Positions 1 through 5,376 of a DNA stretch of 5,376 bases are shown here, piece after piece. Source of the stretch: Leptolinea sp. UBA5366 (lineage in GTDB: Bacteria; Chloroflexota; Anaerolineae; Anaerolineales; Anaerolineaceae); the NCBI GenBank assembly GCA_002407845.1, contig DHPK01000014.1, positions 38,071 to 43,446 on the forward strand, in the 5' to 3' direction. The first letter of the stretch is position 1. Each line of letters starts with the position of its first letter. The position numbers and the translations under genes were made by a program. The notes under the pieces are model-generated. The model was given only the letters and a program-made list of their open reading frames with translations. It ran no database searches and was not told where the DNA came from.

Positions 1-318
1 AAACATGATCAGCCAGCCGCCGTCTTCTGCTTCCGTTACCGTCACACCGCCGGCATCCTCGATACTTTGCAATTTATTCAATTCAGCGGCAATTTCTGCA
101 GCAGTGGCAGTTGCTGAGATCGCAGCGGTGGTATCTGTGCCATACGTCAGTGTTGTGTCATTTGGAATATTTCCATCAAGAAATTGCACTTCATTTGTGT
201 CGTATGCACCTTGAGATTCTGCTGTTACCGTTATCGTCCCATCGCCATTAAAATACCCGACTGGTGTTGCCGTGATCGGCAGCGTCCCGCTGGTACTGAA
301 AAGCACCTGCCAGGGACC
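1..318 (-). other. C-terminal part of the visible protein, ending in a TTAAISATATAAEI module
   Basis: Residues 1687-1792 begin GPWQVLFSTSGTLPITATPV and contain YFNGDGTITVTAESQG. From residue 1729 (base 192) comes a short module: EVQFLDGN, LTYGTDTTAAISATATAAEI, AAELNKLQSIEDAGGVTVTE and DGGWLIMF. The pattern 'strand, TTA.I...ATAAEI...L..L..I..AG.VTVT, G.W.I.F' is one I recall as a recurring small domain in giant planctomycete and cyanobacterial surface proteins and in some phage tail proteins. The module is cut by the window edge, so more copies may follow. Confidence 0.5.
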
Positions 319-3300
319 TGCCGCCCCATTTTGGAAGTTGCCAATGATTGCGTTCACGTCTCGCAGAATTGTGTTCACGCCGATAGAAGCGCCGACACCT
401 GCTTTTGTCCCCATAGCAACTGCGCCGACCAGCAAGTAATTGTCTGTATTATCATTCGCAACCACATCCACCGGACCGCCGAGAATAACCGCTGTCGGCG
501 CAATCCGGGCTGTTGTCGTGTTGAAAATTCCAACATAGGAAATGGCACCCGCGAGAGCGAATCCGTCCGCTGCCTGAGCACCCGCTTGCACAAATGTGAT
601 GTTGTTTACTGCCGTATCCGCTTTAACCGTCAGTTTCCCTGATTTTCCAGTCCTGATCATTGTCTCATCACCAATTTCTGCAATGCTTCGGAAAATATAT
701 ACCGGGATAAAGATGCTTCCGCCAGCGCCGTTCTTCGTACCGCTGTTCCCAAAAAGGCTGAAAGCCGACTTCGGAAAATCTTTTATATATGTTTTAACGC
801 TGTCAAGTTTTTTATTTTTCTCCAAACCCGGCTGGTAGTCAAAATGGAAATTCCCAGCTACGTTGATGAAACTGGCATCCGCTGCTGAAGTGACTTTGAC
901 ACTTTGGACATCTGTTTGGAATGCTGTCTTCTGGTTGATCTTGACTTTGTTCCCGATCAGCGCTTTTGTATCACTGCCGAGATAAACAAAGCCGAATGAA
1001 CCGGCTATACCGATCTTGGTCTCGTTGCTGCTGCCGCTGCCTTCTGCAACGCTGCGGATGTAATTGTTGAAAAATGACGGAGCAAAGACAAAGTTTGTTG
1101 AACCCGCTGACTCGATCACTGCTGAAATAATATCTCCGACACTCGCCTGCAGAATCGCCTGCCAAGTTTCCCGGGCAAGGGAGGGGTAACTTGTATTCGC
1201 TGCAATCTGAATGTTCCGTTTGGCATCCAAATTTGCCCCATCCATAATTCGGGCTGAATTATGGTCAATCAGAACAACCACGCTGAGGGAACCGCCGATT
1301 GTAGCTTTCGTTCCGGCGCCATCTTCAGGAGAAGCTTCATTTTCAACATCCGAAGTGTAAACATGCCGCAAGGTTGAAAACACTTCAATGTCTTTGTTAC
1401 TTTCCAGCACCGCATTGGATCCGACAATCGCGCTGACTGAATTAATGTTGGTTAAAACGCCTAAACCGCCGGCGACACTGATAGAAGAAGCAGCTTTTTC
1501 AGCATTTTTCTTTCCTTCCTCATCTGTCTTTTCGTCTGTTTTTCCCAAGCCTTTTTTGATCCACTCAAAAGTTTTTGTCGCGCCAGCTTTGGCAAGCGTC
1601 GTACCTTTGTCAATGAGCGTATATTTTAATAAGTTGATTGCAGTCCGGTCTTGGTTAAAATAACCGCTGGCAGCGATACTACCCTCTGTTATCAAGGAAG
1701 CTCGGACACCGATCCCGTTTGTCACCCCAAGATCAAGCTGGTGTCCGACAGTTGTGGTGTCAGTTGGTTTGACCAGCTGAATCCCTTTTTCGATCTCTTT
1801 CGCTTCGTCTAACGATCGCGCTAACTGAAAATAGTCAGTCCCTGTTCTTACAACAAAGTAGATCACCTGTTCTTCTAATCCGTTAATCAGCTTATATCCG
1901 CCATCATAAGTTGTGCTCTTCACCAGATAATGAATCGGCGTGTAACTGTCTGCACCGGTGTTTTTTGGGTCTGGTGTTATTTCACCAAAAGTCACTCCGG
2001 CTAATTCTACAAACTGACAGCTGCCTTTCGGATCCTTAGGATCACAGGGTGTCATGGATGCGATCTCATATTCTTTTGCTTTTCCGTTTACAAGGCCGGA
2101 AACAAGACCAGGGATCGTCGCATAATCGCCAGCTTGGTAGGTGACAAAATCGCCTGTTTCCAAACCGCCCGCAGATGTAATTTTCAGCTTTGAAGAATCG
2201 ACGCCATCTTTGTTAGCGATAAAACCGTATTTCAGGTTAAGATCTCGCTTTATTATGTCAGTCGGGACGGAATAATAAACCATATCTCCGGTTTTAAAAT
2301 CGTGCTGTACGATTCTAATTTCCCCAGTTTTTTCATTGACCGGGCTGGTCGAACTTTGAGCAGTCGGATTCGGGATAAATGTTTTGCTCTTTGCAGCATC
2401 CATGAACCAGAAACTTTGTTCGTTTTCTGGATTTTTCGGCAGCTTGAGACCAGTTACGGATTCCCCATTCAGCTTCAGTTGAAAACTGTTGTCATCCACT
2501 CGAATGACCTCATATTCGACACTGTCAAGCAATCCGCCGATCGGATCTTCCATAAGACTGGAGTAAAGGATTTTCTGGCCTGTAACAAATCCATGACCGG
2601 TAATATTGAAAGTCGAGGTCGTTTCATCCAATACGGTACTATTCGGATAAAAAGTCTTAGGATTGTAAGGCGTAAACGTATGCACCACACCAGATTCAAC
2701 GCCTGCACTCGATAGGTGAATAGGATCGGCAGTCACCAAAGCGATATTATCTTTATCAATCCGGATAACTGTATATTGTTCGCCGTCTTTTAATCCTGAA
2801 ATCGGCTGTTGATACTTTGCGGCATGATAGGTTATCTTTTGCCCTGTGACCAAACCGTGATTCGGAATATAGAGACCGTTGGTTTTGACCCCCTCCAGGT
2901 TAATGGGAGTGAAAGAATTCGCTTCAGAGGTTGTCTTTGCGAAAATCTTTCCTTCTGCCAGCGCTTTTACATTCGAGACGCCAACAAAAGCTGCCAGTTC
3001 GATTGCCTGAGCCCCGCCATTGTAGATCATTACGGATGCTTCCGCACCGCCGATATTTGCGCCATTTGCAAGAATGTTTACGGAACCGAATGCATCCAAT
3101 TTTGTGTTTTTAGCTGTCTCAGCTATTGAATTGAGGACGGACACGCCGACCCCGAAGGAAATTGGCAATAAGTTGTCTGCTTTATTTCCATCGGTCGCGG
3201 CGCTAACACTAGCATTGCCGTTTGCATCAGATTGGATCAGAATATCCCCAGCTGTGCTGACAATTTCTGCTGCATCCAAAATCTTGACGAACGAGTTCAC

Positions 3301-5376
3301 AACAGAAACACCGACCGCCATCGAAAAATACTTTGAAAGCACTGAAACGTCAGCGTTGCCAGTTGCCGCAGCATTGATCGTCACGTCATTCTCAGCCTTA
3401 ATTTTTGTATTGCCGGTCAATTCAATGTTTGCCCAGGAGATTCGCACACTGGCTCCCAGAGGAAATGATACAAGCCCGGTGTCCAATATTCCAAGACCAG
3501 CAATTTGATCAGCAACATCCTTTCCAGATATTCCAATCAACCCGTTAAGAAATTCACCAATACCGGCGCCATTTAAAATTTCTGCAATGGTTTCAGCCAT
3601 ACTCTCGGTCATGTCATAACCGCTCTTCGCATCGATACTGACATTGTTGGCGAGGATCAGCGAGTCTTTTAGAATCACATCTGCGGCATTGACATAGATA
3701 CCACTGGCGTTGCCAATCACAAACGAAAGCAGCTCGCGGATAAAATCCAGCTCTCTGACTGTCATCCCGCCGGTGTCCTGTGCCAAAATGGTGACATCCC
3801 CGCCAGTAAAACCAGTCGATCCTTGAGCCAGGATGCTGACATTGTCAAGAACCAGATTCACAGCTTCGATCAGGATATTACCGGAGGCAGCGATTGAATC
3901 AGCGGTCTTATAATCCGTTCCGGTGATGCTGCGCGTTGAGAGCGTTTTTCCGGAATCAACGGTGACTTTACCGCCTTTGATCGTCAAATCTTTTCCCTTC
4001 AGCAGCAGATCGGTTTTAATCGCAATATCGTTTCTTTCGCGATTTCCGATCAATGAAAGCGTTCCGGTATACGTCTCATTATTGAATGAATTAACCGTCA
4101 AATTCGTATCTGGGGCATTGGTATTAATCGTCAGTGAGTTTTTCGGATTGCTGAAGCTAACGGTGCCAAAACTGCTCGAAACGATGTCCATGGTCGTTGT
4201 GCTTGACCCTTGCTTCAGACTGTACTCTTCTTGCAGTTTTTCAAAGGAATAAGACAAATCATCCACTGTGTAAGCTGAGACATCCAGTTTCGCAACGGAT
4301 CGCGTGCTGATTTTCATTCCGGTCGGCGGAGTTGTTGCTGCAGCAGGTTTAAATTCAGCGATGATGTCTTCGCCAATCAATGGACCTGTTGTCGTACCGA
4401 CTTCAATCTCTGCTGAAACGAAATGATCTGAGCGATCCGTGGTGACAGCCACAGTGTCAGCAGGGTTTCCATCGCTGTCTTTAGCTTCGCCGACGATTTT
4501 TATCTCGTTATATCCAGCTTGATCTACTACCTCAATCTTGTTCTTGTCCTCAGCCGCAGCACCGTTCAAAGTGATATTGGTTGCGTTATTCAGGATGATC
4601 TGATCTCCATACCTGAAATTTTTAAACGTCAGCGGAACATTGACATTGGAAAATGTCATTTTCCCATTCAGCGTTGTGTAATCCGCTACAGCCGGAGAAG
4701 TTGGGCAGGTGAGCAATGCCGCATCACATCCGCCAGTGAACTGAAGGGAGAATGGCATGGTTTTGGTATCAAAATCTTTAAATTCCAAATCTTCTGTGAT
4801 CGTCCCTTTTTCTACCTTGACGTCCAAAAGAGTTGTTCCGAGGGAAAGAAACAGCGTATTTCTGTTGTCGGAAATATAATTAATTGCCTTCTGAAAAGGT
4901 GCTTCGGATTGATCACACACAGCTCCAACAGCACACGTCCCGGATTTGGTTGTAAACTGATACAGTGCGGAACCAACATAAAACCAGGGATCTTTTCCAA
5001 GCGAAGGCACCATGATGCCGTCCATTGCCGGAGGTTCGGCAGGCTTTTCCGTCACAATCTGAGCAGGGTTAACTGACAAATCGTCTGGGATTAAAACCCC
5101 ATCCGGAGAGAGTTCATCCGTGGTTTCTTCAAGCAGATGATCCGGGTTGTCAGTCGGTTCAGTTGGATTCAGGATTTCGTCAGGAGCAGGTGTTTCGGTG
5201 ATTTCGGGGGTCGTGGTTTCTTCAAGCAACTGATCCGGGTTGTCAGTCGGTTCAGCTGGGTTCTGGATTCCGTCAGGAGCAAGTGTTTCTGTAATTTCTG
5301 GGTTCGTGGTTTCTTCAAGCAGCTGATCAGGGTTGTCAGTCGGTTCAGCTGGATTCAGGATTTCGTCAGGAGCAGG
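1..5376 (-). CDS. Interior of a giant repeat-rich, probably extracellular adhesin-like protein (partial, both ends open)
   Basis: The reverse complement is open in a single frame from base 5376 to base 1, giving 1792 codons with no stop. The window length is an exact multiple of three and the frame reads sensibly at both edges. The translation is rich in Ala, Gly, Val, Thr, Asn and Asp and poor in Cys (six residues), with no evident membrane span. In order it shows acidic Pro-rich tandem repeats, a likely beta-helix entry, beta-solenoid sequence, Ala/Gly/Val strand repeats, five HGL-TGQ modules, more strand repeats and a short C-terminal module. This order resembles giant beta-strand-repeat adhesins of environmental bacteria (LEPR-XLL or filamentous-adhesin-like), judged from memory and not by search. 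A role in attachment or cell-surface structure is inferred. The true start, signal peptide, anchor and stop are outside the window. The internal ATG at 5025-5023 (residue 118) lies downstream of in-frame repeat protein and has no clear ribosome site, so it is not taken as the start. Confidence is high for the reading frame and moderate for the role. Confidence 0.93.
319..1764 (-). repeat. Ala/Gly/Val strand-repeat array 2 (seven units with inserts)
   Basis: Units are visible at about 1764-1633, 1494-1306, 1305-1186, 1023-838, 732-568, 567-415 and 414-319. Typical cores are ISVAGGLGVLTNINSVSAIV, ATIGGSLSVVVLIDHNSARI, KIGIAGSFGFVYLGSDTKAL, FALAGAISYVGIFNTTTARI and AGVGASIGVNTILRDVNAII. Each core is followed by a short strand (for example DIEVFSTL, NIQIAANT, KLTVKADT). 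The plan matches array 1 across the HGL-type insertion, so the two arrays look like one ancestral repeat field. Units are separated by helix-prone or charged inserts at 1632-1495, 1185-1024 and 837-733. Boundaries are approximate. Confidence 0.65.
1495..1632 (-). other. Charged, helix-prone linker within strand-repeat array 2
   Basis: Residues 1249-1294 read LLKYTLIDKGTTLAKAGATK, then a Lys/Glu/Asp-rich run that includes KTDEKTDEEGKKNAEKAA. The acidic and basic residues are closely mixed, and the stretch is likely to be a long helix or a flexible tether. It separates two beta units. Comparable but less charged inserts lie at 1185-1024 (ETWQAILQASVGDIISAVIE) and 837-733 (LDSVKTYIKDFPKSAFSLFG). 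Confidence 0.5.
1765..2883 (-). repeat. Array of five 'HGL-x-TGQ' modules inserted in the strand-repeat region
   Basis: The consensus, best in units 1 and 2, is HG(L/F)VTGQKI.Y, then PI.GL.D, then Y.VIR(I/V)D...(I/F).L. Approximate units are 2874-2701, 2634-2458, 2325-2194, 2193-1972 and 1947-1765. Unit 1 has NHGLVTGQKITYHA and YTVIRIDKDNIALV; unit 2 has GHGFVTGQKILYSS and YEVIRVDDNSFQL. Units 3 to 5 keep only parts: QHDFKTGDMVYYS, GGLETGDFVTYQAGDY, and in unit 5 INGLEEQVIYFVVRTG with YFQLARS. Linkers before units carry a recurring '(T/S)(F/Y).P' motif (SFTPIN, TFYPN, TFIPN, SYTPIH). Unit 4 holds a cysteine pair at residues 1111 and 1120. I recall the same module in other giant bacterial repeat proteins. 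Its ligand is not known to me. Confidence 0.7.
2884..3471 (-). repeat. Ala/Gly/Val strand-repeat array 1 (four units)
   Basis: Four units of about 41-55 residues occupy 3471-3337, 3336-3172, 3171-3007 and 3006-2884. The shared plan is a hydrophobic Gly/Ala/Val/Ser strand, a variable 'N(S)...A' turn, then a second strand ending in an Asn/Asp/Gly/Ala loop. Examples are MAVGVSVVNSFVKILDAAEI followed by GDILIQSDANGNASV, and ISFGVGVSVLNSIAETAKNT followed by GSVNILANGANIGG. Units 2 and 3 are the closest pair. The array is the type found in giant extracellular adhesins. The exact boundaries are my choice. Confidence 0.65.
3472..3771 (-). other. Helix-prone insert between solenoid and strand repeats
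   Basis: Residues 536-635 include VRELDFIRELLSFVIGNASG, a strand pair (GIYVNAADVILKDSLILANN) and the helix-prone stretches MTESMAETIAEILNGAGI, EFLNGLIGI and KDVADQIAGLGI. These are too short and too interrupted by polar residues to be membrane spans. They look like helical inserts between beta units, as seen again further along the protein. No function is assigned. Confidence 0.4.
3772..4191 (-). other. Beta-solenoid segment of giant-adhesin type
   Basis: Residues 396-535 show closely spaced short strands: FGTVSFS, SLTINT, NLTVNSF, GTLSLIGN, DIAIKTDLLLKGKDLTIKG, KVTVDSGKTLSTRSI. These are followed by SGNILIEAVNLVLDNVSILA and QGSTGFTGGDVTILAQDTGG. The succession 'STR..., SGNI, ...ILAQG..GFTGGDVTI.A' matches what I recall from beta-solenoid regions of giant planctomycete-like adhesins. 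Repeating rungs of about 20 residues fit a stacked parallel helix. There are no cysteines and no enzymatic signature. Confidence 0.5.
4192..4494 (-). other. Linker between beta-helix entry and solenoid
   Basis: Residues 295-395 hold mixed polar sequence with a Thr/Pro-rich stretch (AAATTPPTG) followed by MKISTRSVAKLDVS, then a short helix-prone segment SYSFEKLQEEYSLKQG. The ISTR motif recurs as LSTR about 120 residues later. I recognise no catalytic motif here. It is probably a structured linker within the same extracellular protein. Confidence 0.35.
4495..4992 (-). other. Probable entry of a pectin-lyase-like beta-helix, with two cysteine pairs
   Basis: Residues 129-294 start at DPWFYVGSALYQF and contain APFQKAINYISDNRNTLFLS, then a stretch beginning LDVKVEKGTITEDLEF. 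The order 'feed-in helix, short strand, GT(x)n, strand' is the usual opening of a right-handed parallel beta-helix, in which 'IQ.AI' precedes 'T.Y...GTY.E'. Later strands include NVNVPLTFKNF and IILNNATNITLNG. Cysteines are at residues 148 and 154 (five residues between) and at 217 and 224 (six between). The fold call rests on the motif pattern and was not modelled. Confidence 0.5.
5041..5112 (-). repeat. Degenerate fourth unit of the acidic Pro-rich repeat
   Basis: Residues 89-112 begin LSPDGVLIPDDLSVNPAQIV. They align without gaps to the repeat unit at Pro3, Asp4, Leu7, Pro9, Asn15, Pro16, Gln18 and Glu22. The last seven residues of the preceding unit are replaced by the dipeptide Asp-Glu. 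It is therefore most simply an older, diverged copy at the boundary with the folded domain. A Pro-rich tail (KPAEPP) follows. Confidence 0.6.
5119..5376 (-). repeat. 31-residue acidic Pro-rich tandem repeat (93 bp unit), three copies, first cut by the window edge or array continuing beyond it
   Basis: The unit reads roughly PAPDEILNPAEPTDNPDQLL followed by EETTNPEITET. Copy 1 is 5376-5284 and copy 2 is 5283-5191. Copy 3 is 5190-5119, keeping 24 residues before it diverges. By hand count copies 1 and 2 differ at 10 of 93 bases, copies 1 and 3 at 3 of 72, and copies 2 and 3 at 7 of 72. The 93 bp unit is a whole number of codons, so gain or loss of copies would keep the frame. The composition (Pro, Asp, Glu, Thr, Asn) suggests an extended, unstructured acidic stalk or spacer before the folded part. 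The array probably continues upstream of the window. Confidence 0.92.

Noticed and set aside
184..642. 152-codon plus-strand open frame with many Cys and Arg
   Set aside because: It is antisense to strand repeats and the C-terminal module. The composition is a shadow of the Ala/Gly/Asn/Thr-rich coding strand, with no domain and no neighbouring gene.
2302..2715. 137-codon plus-strand open frame, and a 77-codon minus-strand frame in a different phase (2475-2708)
   Set aside because: Both overlap the HGL-module array, whose motifs are conserved in the main minus-strand frame. Neither shows its own motif.
3074..3508. 144-codon plus-strand open frame with protein-like Ala/Thr/Ser composition
   Set aside because: It looks plausible only because antisense of Ala/Asn/Val repeats encodes Ala/Ser/Thr-like sequence. 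It overlaps the well-patterned minus-strand repeat array, so it is not kept.
3472..3771. Possible transmembrane segments in the hydrophobic stretches
   Set aside because: The hydrophobic runs are under about 12 residues and broken by Asp, Glu, Asn and Gly. They fit buried helices or strands better than membrane spans.
5023..5025. In-frame ATG (minus strand) as a possible start at residue 118
   Set aside because: The same frame is open and clearly protein-like upstream, with tandem repeats conserved at codon level. No signal peptide or clear ribosome site accompanies it.
4519..5076. 185-codon open frame on the plus strand
   Set aside because: It lies antisense to the continuous minus-strand frame. 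Its translation is Cys/Arg/His/Ile-rich with no recognisable domain, as expected for a shadow frame.
5119..5376. CRISPR-like direct repeats
   Set aside because: The repeats are contiguous 93 bp units without unique spacers, and they keep a coding frame. They are protein repeats.

Overview
The whole window is the interior of one very large protein-coding gene on the minus strand. Reading the reverse complement from base 5376 down to base 1 gives one uninterrupted frame of 1792 codons. It has no stop, no convincing start, and runs off both ends. No intergenic space, RNA gene, mobile element, promoter, terminator or second gene is visible. Residue numbers below count from base 5376 (residue 1) to base 1 (residue 1792). 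They are window-relative, not true protein numbers.

Layout from N- to C-terminal side: (1) residues 1-112, an acidic, proline-rich spacer of 31-residue tandem repeats (5376-5041). (2) Residues 129-294, the likely entry of a pectin-lyase-like beta-helix, with two cysteine pairs (4992-4495). (3) Residues 295-395, a linker, then residues 396-535, beta-solenoid sequence of the kind seen in giant adhesins (4191-3772). (4) Residues 536-635, a segment with helix-prone stretches (3771-3472). (5) Residues 636-831, four Ala/Gly/Val-rich strand repeats (3471-2884). (6) Residues 832-1204, five units of an 'HGL-x-TGQ' module, increasingly eroded towards the C-terminal side (2883-1765). (7) Residues 1205-1686, seven more strand repeats interrupted by helix-prone inserts (1764-319). 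(8) Residues 1687-1792, a C-terminal portion ending in a short module with the motif TTAAISATATAAEI (318-1).

The architecture points to an exported giant repeat protein, probably a cell-surface adhesin or fibre. It resembles, from memory only, the giant beta-strand-repeat proteins (LEPR-XLL type and filamentous-adhesin-like) of Planctomycetota, Chloroflexota/Anaerolineae and similar environmental bacteria. Base composition is moderate (GC by eye in the mid-to-high 40s) and the codons look bacterial. The lineage cannot be fixed from this window. All six cysteines occur as three close pairs, which fits an extracytoplasmic protein. Export signal, anchor and secretion partners would lie outside the window.

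I see no sign of an undescribed multi-gene system. The points worth following are the size of the protein, the internal repeat history and the cysteine pairs.
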